This document shows, piece by piece, positions 13,176-19,643 of a stretch of 21,641 nucleotides of DNA. The notes under the pieces are model-generated. The model saw only the letters and a program-made list of their open reading frames with translations, ran no database searches and had not been told where the DNA came from. A program made the translations under genes and the position numbers. Source of the DNA: Candidatus Woesearchaeota archaeon (lineage in GTDB: Archaea; Nanobdellota; Nanobdellia; Woesearchaeales; WJKL01); the NCBI GenBank assembly GCA_019322815.1, contig JAHWIB010000021.1, forward strand, positions 1-21,641. Direction: 5' to 3'. Position 1 is the first letter of the stretch. Every line of letters starts with the position of its first letter.

Positions 13176-13644
13176 ATGAGTAAAAAAAACTATTATAAAA
13201 AAAACAAAAAAGCTAGGAAAGAATATGCAAAAAAGTATTATAAGAAACATAAAAAAGAAAGAATCAGAGAAATCTATAAAATGGATAAAAGAAAATCCTG
13301 AAAAGGTAAAAGGATATAAGCAGAAAAAACAATATAAAGAAAAATCCAAAAAATATTGTAAAGAAAGAAGAAGGAAGTATATTGAAGAAGGTAGATGTGT
13401 TGATTGTGGGATAAAATTAAAAATACCTTTTCAAGATCATCATCTCTTAAAAAGGATAAAAGAGAGGAACATTAATTATCAGTGTTGTGAAAGATGTACT
13501 AAATTAAGAAAGATTAGATATAAAAATAGAGAAGGGAAGTTTAAGTGTATAGATTGTGGAAAGAAAAAAAAATCAAAGACTAAAAGATGTTGGGATTGCC
13601 ATATCAAGAAAAGAAGATTAGATAGTTATAATAAATTAAAATGA
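13176..13644 (+). pseudogene. frameshifted Lys-rich zinc-ribbon gene
   Basis: ATG 13176 opens MSKKNYYKKNKKARKEYAKK and stops at 13301. The natural continuation is in another frame: the run AAAA at 13278-13281 has one base too many, and removing one A gives IYK-WIKENPEKVKGYK and a 155-aa protein ending at 13644. The product would have a Lys-rich YKK/NPEK helix, then C-x2-C sites (RCVDCG; CCERC; KCIDCG; CWDCH), like 7830-8312 and 10498-10791. The 139-aa part from ATG 13225 (AGGAAAG upstream) may still be made. The gene sits directly outside the left end of the tnpB element and may have lost its promoter or translational coupling to ParB. Confidence 0.6.
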
Positions 13645-13660
13645 CACCTTCCCAAAATAA

Positions 13661-13933
13661 ATCACACTAAAGTGTGGGGTTTTTGAAAAAAAACAAGGAG
13701 GAAAAGAAAAATGGTTAAAACAAAAAGACAATATTGTCCAAGCTGTGGTAGAAAATTAATCAAGGGCAAAAACACAGATAGATGTCCGAAATGTGGTTGG
13801 AAACCAGGAGGAAGAATATTTGGGGGAGAAAGAATTTGGTAATTTCACACAAACCAAAATTTAATCAAATCTTATGAGGTGAAGTCTCAATTCATCCCAC
13901 CACTAAAGTAGTGGGTATCCTTGAGACATTTTT
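13661..13933 (-). mobile_element. short non-autonomous element with IS605-type ends (MITE-like) and cargo gene
   Basis: The right-end-like hairpin block at 13661-13679 matches 11921-11939 at 18 of 19 bases. The left-end block at 13890-13925 matches 13131-13166. Both are in the same order and orientation as in the tnpB element but only about 270 bp apart. There is no tnpB between them. Instead there is a + strand zinc-ribbon gene (13711-13842). GTCTCAA (13884-13890) and TTGAGAC (13921-13927) add a perfect outer stem to the left end. The flank ATGAG (13934-13938) equals that of the larger element. It could be mobilised in trans by the same transposase. Confidence 0.7.
13711..13842 (+). CDS. zinc-ribbon microprotein, 43 aa
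   Basis: 43 codons with strong AAGGAGG (13695-13701) before ATG 13711. Two knuckles C9-x2-C12-G and C25-x2-C28-G, 12 residues apart, form a classic zinc ribbon (QYCPSCGRKL; DRCPKCGWKPGG), followed by a Gly/Arg-rich tail. It lies entirely between the ends of the short mobile element and may be its cargo. Function unknown; proteins of this kind often bind nucleic acid or RNA polymerase. Confidence 0.65.
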   Translation: MVKTKRQYCPSCGRKLIKGKNTDRCPKCGWKPGGRIFGGERIW

Positions 13934-14065
13934 ATGAGAGTGACAGGATATTATTTAAGGGTTTGTAGAAGATGTAATAAGACTTATAAGACTACACACA
14001 AATATTCTAAAGTGTGTGATAAATGTTCTAAAATGAAAAGAATAATATTGGAGGTACAAAAATGA
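13934..14065 (+). CDS. zinc-ribbon microprotein, 43 aa
   Basis: 43 codons from ATG 13934 to TGA 14063-14065. C11-x2-C14 and C28-x2-C31 form a zinc ribbon within a basic chain (VCRRCNKTYK; VCDKCSKMKR). The end (ILEVQK) is encoded by TTGGAGGTACAAAAATGA, the binding site and overlapping start of the next gene. The mobile element ends immediately before this ATG, so the native upstream leader is gone or replaced. Confidence 0.55.
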   Translation: MRVTGYYLRVCRRCNKTYKTTHKYSKVCDKCSKMKRIILEVQK

Positions 14066-14271
14066 AAGGAATAGCTACAATAGTTATTTTGGTTGGAGTT
14101 CTAGGACTTTTGTTTACAGGAGTATATGCAGCTATAAGCCCATATGTTCCTGATGGAAAAGTTTTAACCGTAACCGAATCTTTGGCTATGATGGGTATTG
14201 CTTCTCCTGGATTAACAGAAGAAGAATATGACCAAGCTAGAGATGAAGCTGTAACGATTATACAAAGATGA
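14062..14271 (+). CDS. membrane-anchored or secreted small protein, 69 aa
   Basis: The N-terminal hydrophobic segment (residues 4-26, MKGIATIVILVGVLGLLFTG) is a signal anchor or uncleaved membrane helix. The remaining acidic 40 residues (TEEEYDQARDEAVTIIQR at the end) are probably outside or a short tail. GGAGGTAC precedes the ATG. It overlaps both neighbours by four bases, so it is co-translated with the primase gene. No family recognised. Confidence 0.7.
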   Translation: MKGIATIVILVGVLGLLFTGVYAAISPYVPDGKVLTVTESLAMMGIASPGLTEEEYDQARDEAVTIIQR

Positions 14272-15527
14272 TTTCTAAAAAAGATATTAAGACATGGTAT
14301 CTTTTGAATATAAATAAAATACAGCTTCCTTTAGATTCTAGTAAAAGGCAATATAAATTTCTCTGCTATAATGGAGAGTGGAGAAAGATCAGAAAACAGA
14401 TTAGAAGACCAGAACAACTTTTGCCTTATATAGAAAAGTATAAACCATTGTCCATTTATTACACCTTAGGAAAATGGCAGAACCCTGTAAAGCTTGGTTC
14501 TAAAAGAGAAACAAAAGGATATAGGGTTTCTGACCATAACCTCCTAAGCTTAGATTTTGGAATAGATGTTGACGATCCAAATCTGGAAGTTGCAAGAAGG
14601 AATGCTTTGAAAATATTGAATATAATGAAGAAAGATTATCCTTTGTTATATATCGCTTTCTCTGGATCAAAGGGATTTCATCTTGTTTTCAAAGATACTC
14701 AAAACTTGTCAAATGCTCAAATTCAAAGAGAAGAAAAGTTATCGGACTTCCGAAAGATTTATATATCACAGAATCTTAGAGATATTAAATTTGATGTTGG
14801 AAGAAGCTTAAACACTAGACAGGTATTTAAAGTGCCTGGAACATTAGCTGCTAAAACTGGCTCAGTTGTCCAAATATTGACAGAAGAGCAGTTGAAACAG
14901 CCAATTAACAAATTAATCAAAGATATTGATTTCATAGATGATATTCATAGATCTGGGATGTTTAGCCGCATTCAAAGAGAAGCTAAACAAATGACAAGAG
15001 TTACTGATAGCTCGGTAACACCATCGGCAAAGAATCTGGGAGCAAAGGGAGCAGATCTAACCATTGCTCCTAAATTTTATTTTGAGAGTTTCATAACAAA
15101 TCAAGTTATTGGATGCAAAGACAGATATGTTCTGTTTTTACATTATCCTCTAGGAACAAAGAAATATAAGAGAGATATTAAAAAGTTAGACAAGATATAT
15201 AGATTAGGAGAAGTGTTTGTCTTTAAAGATGAAGAGGAGATAACTGCTGTCTGCTGCAGGACATTTGCACACAGAAGATTGGTGAAAATCTTAAATGCAA
15301 GCAAATCAACAAAGAAGTTTGAGCAGAGTAAATTTGGAAAACAGTTCTTTGCAGTTAATTCAAAAACCATATTACTGGATGTCGTCGTTAAGCACTCTTT
15401 TAAATCATTGTGCAAAAGCAAAGGTCATTCTGCTGTTATCAACTGCTTTATTAAATACTCGCCTGAAAAGACAGAAGGCAAAAACAAAGTCAAGAAAGTA
15501 AAAGTTAAGTTTAAGAAAAATGGTTAA
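14268..15527 (+). CDS. archaeo-eukaryotic primase (PriS/AEP-like)
   Basis: 419 aa with the AEP catalytic motifs in order: motif I LSLDFGID (D96, D100), motif II SGSKGFHLVF (S132 to H138), motif III IKFDVGRS (D176), then VFKVPGTLAAKTG (186-198), which resembles the R-x-PGSLH-x-KTG segment of this superfamily. The protein would make RNA or DNA primers for the MCM-driven fork. The usual His after PGTL is Ala193 here. The C-terminal half (about 270-400) has no motif I recognise and includes a Cys pair (CC 326-327, HYPLGTKK before). No PriL-like iron-sulfur subunit is visible in the window. It starts on an ATGA overlap. Confidence 0.85.
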   Translation: MISKKDIKTWYLLNINKIQLPLDSSKRQYKFLCYNGEWRKIRKQIRRPEQLLPYIEKYKPLSIYYTLGKWQNPVKLGSKRETKGYRVSDHNLLSLDFGIDVDDPNLEVARRNALKILNIMKKDYPLLYIAFSGSKGFHLVFKDTQNLSNAQIQREEKLSDFRKIYISQNLRDIKFDVGRSLNTRQVFKVPGTLAAKTGSVVQILTEEQLKQPINKLIKDIDFIDDIHRSGMFSRIQREAKQMTRVTDSSVTPSAKNLGAKGADLTIAPKFYFESFITNQVIGCKDRYVLFLHYPLGTKKYKRDIKKLDKIYRLGEVFVFKDEEEITAVCCRTFAHRRLVKILNASKSTKKFEQSKFGKQFFAVNSKTILLDVVVKHSFKSLCKSKGHSAVINCFIKYSPEKTEGKNKVKKVKVKFKKNG

Positions 15528-15987
15528 TAGAAATTATGATGGTCTTATGGACTGGGTTGATTCAGTAATTGATCCAGAAGGAGTTCTAGATGATACTGTT
15601 TCATTAGAAGATTTCCAAGATAGAATAAAAGAAAAAGTAGAAAGACAGATGACAATAGATGGAGCAGCTGAAGCTAGAAAGAGAGGAATGAGATCAGCTA
15701 TTAGACAGCTTAATTCTGGATTTGGACCTTCTGAACTTATAAGACATAGAAAAGCAGATGCTTGGGAAAGAGCAAGAGATAGAGGTTCTATTGGAGAGAT
15801 AGAACAAGAAATTGAATCTGAATGGGATAAAACAAGAGATGCTGCTTCTGAAATTGATAGGTTAAGATTTTATCCTGAAGAAGATTTAAGAGATATGCCT
15901 AAGGGTCAAGCAATTGCACATATAGCAGTTTCTAGAAGAACAACTATGAAACGGGCTAGATTGATATATAAAGAATTGTATGGGTGA
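15520..15987 (+). CDS. hypothetical protein, 155 aa, Arg/Asp/Glu-rich
   Basis: Mostly helical, highly charged protein overlapping the primase end by eight bases. Unlike its Lys-rich neighbours it is Arg-rich (AEARKRGMRSAIRQL; HRKADAWERARDRG). Residues about 125-155 (PKGQAIAHIAVSRRTTMKRA in part) look like a compact helical domain of helix-turn-helix type. Translational coupling to primase suggests a replication accessory role, which is inference. No family recognised. Confidence 0.7.
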   Translation: MVNRNYDGLMDWVDSVIDPEGVLDDTVSLEDFQDRIKEKVERQMTIDGAAEARKRGMRSAIRQLNSGFGPSELIRHRKADAWERARDRGSIGEIEQEIESEWDKTRDAASEIDRLRFYPEEDLRDMPKGQAIAHIAVSRRTTMKRARLIYKELYG

Positions 15988-15991
15988 TTAA

Positions 15992-16138
15992 ATGCCACAA
16001 ATAAAAGTAATTAAAGACACTGATCTGAATGATTGGGAAAAGAAAGTTAATGAAGAATATGCTACTGGAAAGTGGAAGTTTATCCAGACGCATATAACTG
16101 AACATGGTTATGTTGCTGTGTTGATTTCTGCAAATTAG
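15992..16138 (+). CDS. small DUF1737/DUF4177-like protein, 48 aa
   Basis: 48 codons with GGGTGAT (15982-15988) upstream. The pattern IKVIKDTDLNDWEKKVNEEY, then GKWKFIQTHI and YVAVLIS fits the tiny beta-alpha-beta-beta proteins of the DUF1737/DUF4177 type (strand, helix with VN, Gly-Trp, strands). Here G-K-W replaces the common G-W. Function of that group is unknown. Ends immediately before the promoter at 16138. Confidence 0.55.
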   Translation: MPQIKVIKDTDLNDWEKKVNEEYATGKWKFIQTHITEHGYVAVLISAN

Positions 16139-16151
16139 AAAGTTTTAAATA
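16138..16151 (+). promoter_or_regulatory. archaeal promoter for the Lsm-like/RHH operon
   Basis: GAAAGTTTTAAATA with TATA core at 16144-16151. Transcription should begin near 16174, leaving a short leader with TTGAGG (16179-16184) as ribosome binding site for ATG 16192. This is therefore a leadered transcript, unlike those from 1463 and 9956. Confidence 0.65.
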
Positions 16152-16191
16152 GATGTTATGCTTTCTATATTTTTTGATTGAGGATTAGACG

Positions 16192-16392
16192 ATGGATGAA
16201 GATAATGTAAGAAGATTTAAAGGTATTAAGGTTAAAATATTTCTAAATAACCATAGAATGTATACTGGCTTTATCCTTTCTGTTAAAGATGGAACAGCCA
16301 TAATTAAAGATAAATATGATCTAGAAATACCTATATCCTGTTCTATGATTGGTCTTATTGAACCTTGCAGGGAGGCTGAAGATGAGGGATAA
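16192..16392 (+). CDS. Lsm/Sm-like small protein
   Basis: 66 aa with an Sm-fold pattern. RFKGIKVKIFLNNHRMYTGF (8-27) matches Sm motif 1 (strand, N-x-R/K, G), followed by ILSVKDGTAIIKDK and a closing IPISCSMIGLIEP strand pair. Sm-like proteins bind RNA as rings, but the two conserved RNA-binding residues of motif 2 are not clear here, so only the fold is proposed. The end overlaps the RHH gene by 11 bp. The GGGAGG in its last codons is that gene's ribosome binding site. Confidence 0.65.
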   Translation: MDEDNVRRFKGIKVKIFLNNHRMYTGFILSVKDGTAIIKDKYDLEIPISCSMIGLIEPCREAEDEG

Positions 16393-16690
16393 ACCTGTAA
16401 CTCTAAGGCTTACTATTGAAGAATATGAAGTTTTATTTGAATTTATGAAAGAAAGGAACTGCCATACTATGTCTGATGCTGTCAGAATCTTATTAGATAA
16501 TATAAATAATAATAAAAAACAATTAACAAATGATATGAATTATCATAAAGAATTGTATGAAAAGAAGAAAAAAAGGATAGAAGAATTGGATAAAAAAGAG
16601 GAAGAAAAGAAAAAGATCAAGGAATCAGGAAATGATTTACAAAAAAGAGCAATGGAACATTTAGAAAAACTTAGAAAATCAGAGATGTAA
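16382..16690 (+). CDS. ribbon-helix-helix DNA-binding protein with coiled-coil tail
   Basis: 102 aa from ATG 16382, chosen because GGGAGG (16370-16375) lies six bases upstream. Residues 5-11 (PVTLRLT) form the DNA-contacting strand, 12-25 the first helix and 29-43 (TMSDAVRILLDNINN) the second: the Arc/CopG fold. Residues 45-100 are a long Lys/Glu coiled coil that may add oligomer contacts. RHH dimers bind short inverted repeats. A field of such repeats begins 60 bp downstream and ends at the MCM gene, so this protein is the best candidate for their ligand, possibly as repressor or copy-number regulator. Confidence 0.85.
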   Translation: MRDKPVTLRLTIEEYEVLFEFMKERNCHTMSDAVRILLDNINNNKKQLTNDMNYHKELYEKKKKRIEELDKKEEEKKKIKESGNDLQKRAMEHLEKLRKSEM

Positions 16691-16708
16691 GGAACCTTCA
16701 TTTCCTGT

Positions 16709-16722
16709 GGAAAAATTTAAAA
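16709..16722 (+). promoter_or_regulatory. possible promoter upstream of the iteron field
   Basis: GGAAAAATTTAAAA has a BRE-like purine run and a TATA-like core TTTAAAA (16716-16722). The predicted transcription start near 16746 falls next to the first palindrome (16751), where a bound repressor would block it. It is the only TATA-like candidate I can place before MCM, but the leader would be over 350 nt. Confidence 0.35.
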
Positions 16723-16750
16723 TTGCCTGTCCGGGTGAAAAAATCAATTT

Positions 16751-17065
16751 GTATTCAATATGAATACATTACTAGATATAGTGGTTGAGGTTATTAAAAT
16801 TACTATCAAAAACACTATATGTTGTGTAATCAAAATGAATACACTACGTATTCAATATGAATACATGTATTCAATATGAATACATAGTTACCATACTAGA
16901 TATTGTGTCTAATCTAAAAAATTAGATATATATTGTGTAATCAAAATAAATACATGTATTCAAAATGAATACATGACCAAATGTATTCAAAAAGAATACA
17001 TAATATATTTCCATATGAAAAAAAGTGTTTAATGGGACGTAGTGTATTCGAATACAATACAATAC
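16751..17065. repeat. palindromic iteron field, putative replication origin/operator
   Basis: Gene-free stretch 16691-17108 filled with a 17-bp motif GTATTC-N5-GAATAC. Copies start at 16751, 16848, 16867, 16956 and 16983 (perfect arms), and at 16826 and 16937 (one or both arms imperfect). The spacer is AATAT, AAAAT or AAAAA. At 17044-17055 the arms meet without spacer (GTATTCGAATAC), followed by AATAC direct repeats to 17065. A second motif, CTAGATAT-x-GTG, occurs at 16771 and 16895 with a longer variant at 16921. TTGTGTAATCAAAAT is repeated at 16822 and 16933. Two pairs are 19 bp apart. Location between an RHH gene and MCM suggests an origin or operator. Confidence 0.85.
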
Positions 17066-17108
17066 ATTTTTTTTTAGTGGATAAGAGGTTAGAAAAATAT
17101 TTCGCAAA

Positions 17109-19052
17109 ATGAAAGGAGTAATAGATTATATCGAAGAATTTTTTAAAGATAGTTTAAATGAAGATTTATTACTAATAAAGAAGAAAAACGTTTTTGTTGA
17201 CTTTAAAAGATTATTAAGCGGACATTTTAATTCAATTATAGCAGAACAGTTATTAGATAATCCGAAAGAAACACTTCATTTATTTAGCTTTATATTTAAA
17301 GAAAAGACAGGAAGAGATGTATCATTTCATTTTTATAATTTGCCTGATTCTAATAAGATAAAACTTAAACAGATAAAGAAAGAAGGGATTGAAAGATTAT
17401 ATACTTTTGATTGTGTAGTTAGCAGAGTATGTGATAATAATGTAATAACTACTTCTATTAAATATCGCTGTGTTGGTTGTGAAAATGAAATAAATATTAC
17501 TCAACCTTTGGATTTTGTTAAGAAACCCACTATATGTTCCTGCAAAAGAAAAAATTCATTTCAGCCTAAAGAAAAAACACAAGAGAATATACAGAAGATA
17601 ATGTTGGAAGATTTTGTTAATGAAATAAGTGAAGATTATAATCCAGTTATGAGAATGGGAGTTATTAGAGGAAATATAATAAAACCAAATGTTTTGCAGC
17701 CAGGAAATAGAGTAGAAGTTGTTGGAATCATTAAAACAAAACCAATATCTAAAGATAGTGTAGAAGAAGAGTTTTATATTGAAATAAATAATATTATTCC
17801 TCAAGACCATAGCTTTTATAATTTAAAGATAACAGATAAAGAAAAAGAAAAAATAAAGAAGCTAAGTAAAGATCCTGATTTGATGAAAAAGATGTGTCAA
17901 TCACTAAGTCCAGGAACAGAAGGCATGGATATAATTAGAAAAGCACTTATTCTCCAACACTTTAGATCAGAGAATATTTATGATGGAGAAAAGCATTTAG
18001 ATGATAGAGGAACTATCAATATATGTATTGTAGGAAATCCAGGTTCAAATAAATCTTTTATTGCAAGCAAATCAATCAAATTGAATCCAATCCATATATT
18101 TACTTCTGGAAGAGGAATATCTGGAGTTGGTTTAGTAGGAGCAGTTAGTTTTGATAAATCATTGAATAAATGGGTTTTAGATGCAGGAGCTCTTCCATTT
18201 TGTGATAAAGGAATTATCTGTATTGATGAAGCAGATAAGATTAATAGTGAAGATATGGCTTATCTTAATAATGCAATGTCAAGCTTATGCGTTCCTTTTA
18301 CAAAAGCAAATATCAAAAAAACATTGAAGACAGATGTTTGTGTTTTACTATGCGGCAATCCTACAAACAGAGTATTTGATAGTTATACTGAAAAGTTTAG
18401 ACAATTAGGAATCCCTCAAGATATATTAGATAGATTTGATTTAGTATTTGCAGTTACCCAAAATCACGAAGAAAATTTTAGAAAGAAAGTAATCCATAAG
18501 ATAATCAGAAGACATAAGAAAGAAATGAAGCCAGAAATAAATCTTGATCTGATGGCAAAATATATAGCTTATACTTGGCAGAATGTAAATCCAGAAATAA
18601 CTAAAAGCATTGAGAATTATATATTAGATAAGATAGATGAACTTATTGGACCAAAAACACAAAAGAAAGAAGAAGTATCATTTAGGATCATAGGGAATGT
18701 TTTAAGATTGGCAAAAGCTCATGCAAGACTTTATCTTTCAAATAAACTTAGAAAAAAAGATATTGATGCAGCGCTAGATTTGATTATAACTTCATTCAAA
18801 TCACTTGAGATGATAGATGAATCTAATACTCTTAATATAAATTCATTTCAAGGAGAGCCAGTAAAAGAGATTAAAAAAGCATATCAAATAATATTGGAAG
18901 AATTAGAAGAAGCAGGAGACTTAGTAGAGGAAGAAGAGATATTTAATAAAACAGAACTTTCAAGATTTGAATTTGATAAGATAATAGAAAAATTAAAGAA
19001 GTCTGGAGATATATATTCTCCAAAGCAAGGATTTTTAAAATTATTGAAGTAG
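17109..19052 (+). CDS. mcm: MCM replicative helicase
   Basis: 647 aa, close to the normal archaeal MCM length. The N-terminal domain carries a zinc site C121-x2-C124 ... C143-x-C145 (last spacing shorter than the usual CxxC). The OB-fold region is about 180-235. The AAA+ core has Walker A GNPGSNKS (309-316; canonical MCM is GDPGTAKS), Walker B IICIDE (369-374), sensor 1 N417 in CGNPTN and arginine finger R442 in LDRFDLVF. The last 70 residues look like the winged-helix tail. It unwinds DNA at the fork, working with the primase at 14268. No ribosome binding site is near the ATG; an iteron field precedes it. Element-encoded MCMs are common in archaeal plasmids and viruses. Confidence 0.95.
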   Translation: MKGVIDYIEEFFKDSLNEDLLLIKKKNVFVDFKRLLSGHFNSIIAEQLLDNPKETLHLFSFIFKEKTGRDVSFHFYNLPDSNKIKLKQIKKEGIERLYTFDCVVSRVCDNNVITTSIKYRCVGCENEINITQPLDFVKKPTICSCKRKNSFQPKEKTQENIQKIMLEDFVNEISEDYNPVMRMGVIRGNIIKPNVLQPGNRVEVVGIIKTKPISKDSVEEEFYIEINNIIPQDHSFYNLKITDKEKEKIKKLSKDPDLMKKMCQSLSPGTEGMDIIRKALILQHFRSENIYDGEKHLDDRGTINICIVGNPGSNKSFIASKSIKLNPIHIFTSGRGISGVGLVGAVSFDKSLNKWVLDAGALPFCDKGIICIDEADKINSEDMAYLNNAMSSLCVPFTKANIKKTLKTDVCVLLCGNPTNRVFDSYTEKFRQLGIPQDILDRFDLVFAVTQNHEENFRKKVIHKIIRRHKKEMKPEINLDLMAKYIAYTWQNVNPEITKSIENYILDKIDELIGPKTQKKEEVSFRIIGNVLRLAKAHARLYLSNKLRKKDIDAALDLIITSFKSLEMIDESNTLNINSFQGEPVKEIKKAYQIILEELEEAGDLVEEEEIFNKTELSRFEFDKIIEKLKKSGDIYSPKQGFLKLLK

Positions 19053-19061
19053 GAGGTTAAT

Positions 19062-19214
19062 ATGAAATTAGCAATACAAACAGTAGGGAAAAGTATTGGA
19101 GTTGTTAAGGATTTTGAAAAAGCTTCATTAGCAGAACTAGGATTATTTATGGCTGAACTAGATATGGCAAAACAAGAGATAATGAAAATATATTGTCAAA
19201 AGAAGAATGAGTAA
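19062..19214 (+). CDS. small helical protein, 50 aa
   Basis: 50 codons with a perfect AGGAGG (19051-19056) that overlaps the MCM stop. The product is MKLAIQTVGKSIGVVKDFEK followed by a helix rich in Ala, Leu and Glu. No motif. Co-expressed with MCM, and it overlaps the next membrane protein gene by eight bases. Confidence 0.6.
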   Translation: MKLAIQTVGKSIGVVKDFEKASLAELGLFMAELDMAKQEIMKIYCQKKNE

Positions 19215-19368
19215 AGGAGAAACAGCTGCTTCAGCAGGCATAGGAATGGGAAGCGCATTAGCTATGATCTTATCATGGCATATAAATAAATCTATCTTAT
19301 ATGCAATATTACATGGAGTATTAAGTTGGATTTATGTTATTTATTATTATATAAGTTATGTACCTTAA
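19207..19368 (+). CDS. small phage-type membrane protein, 53 aa
   Basis: 53 codons: MSKGETAASAGIGMGSALAM, then LSWHINKSILYAILHGVLSW and an aromatic end. The Gly/Ala-rich first helix, the SW-x5-SI-x-A-x2-HG-x-LSW-x-YVIY pattern and the size match a small membrane protein I remember from bacteria and phages. Function unknown; two membrane helices (about 8-24 and 30-50) are predicted. The AGTAAAGGAGAAAC overlap region also contains a GGAG, but inside this gene. Confidence rests on the family pattern. Confidence 0.65.
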   Translation: MSKGETAASAGIGMGSALAMILSWHINKSILYAILHGVLSWIYVIYYYISYVP

Positions 19369-19369
19369 A

Positions 19370-19477
19370 ATGAAAAAGAAAAAAATAAGCTACAATTCAA
19401 GCAAGGGTTGTAAAGATCTGAATGAGTGGATAGAAGATGAAAAAGAAGATAAAGAAAGAAAAACTAAAAGCGTATGA
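19370..19477 (+). CDS. possible small charged protein, 35 aa
   Basis: 35 codons from ATG 19370, one base after the previous stop, overlapping the next gene by 41 bp. Very Lys/Glu-rich (MKKKKISYNSSKGCKDLNEW). No clear ribosome binding site of its own. It fills the gap and would couple translation of neighbours, but could be chance. Confidence 0.35.
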   Translation: MKKKKISYNSSKGCKDLNEWIEDEKEDKERKTKSV

Positions 19478-19643
19478 TTATCTCAAAAAAGATTTTGAGA
19501 AAGCAGTAAAAGATTTGCAGAAGAAATGTCCTCATCTAAAGAAGCATCAATATTGGGCAGATGAATGGTGGGCGATTGGACATAGCACAGGAAAGAGATT
19601 AAGGATGTGTTCCTTCTGCAATAAGATCCTAGAGAAAAAATGA
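19437..19643 (+). CDS. zinc-binding small protein, 68 aa
   Basis: N-terminal Lys-rich helix (1-30), then C31-P-H33 and C58-x2-C61, likely one zinc site, around aromatic YWADEWWAIGHSTG. The CPH ... G ... RMCSFCNK pattern is common in small phage zinc proteins. It overlaps the next gene by four bases. Function unknown. Confidence 0.65.
   Translation: MKKKIKKEKLKAYDYLKKDFEKAVKDLQKKCPHLKKHQYWADEWWAIGHSTGKRLRMCSFCNKILEKK

Noticed and set aside
12114..13301. Long + strand open frame of 395 codons opposite tnpB
   Set aside because: Its first 350 codons are the antisense of the well-supported tnpB and have no family pattern. Only the end from ATG 13176 is treated as real, as part of the broken zinc gene.
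13080..13349. N-terminal extension of TnpB to 13349
   Set aside because: The extra 90 residues are the complement of the neighbouring Lys-rich gene (Phe/Ile-rich), cross the element's end hairpin, and lie upstream of the promoter that fits the start at 13079.
13661..13690. Hairpin after the broken zinc gene as a plain terminator
   Set aside because: It is followed by GTTTTT and may end transcripts, but its 18 of 19 match to the tnpB right end and the paired left-end block make a mobile-element end the better explanation.
16751..17065. CRISPR array
   Set aside because: Repeats are short palindromes of 17 bp at irregular distances (19 to 75 bp), with no uniform spacers and no cas genes.
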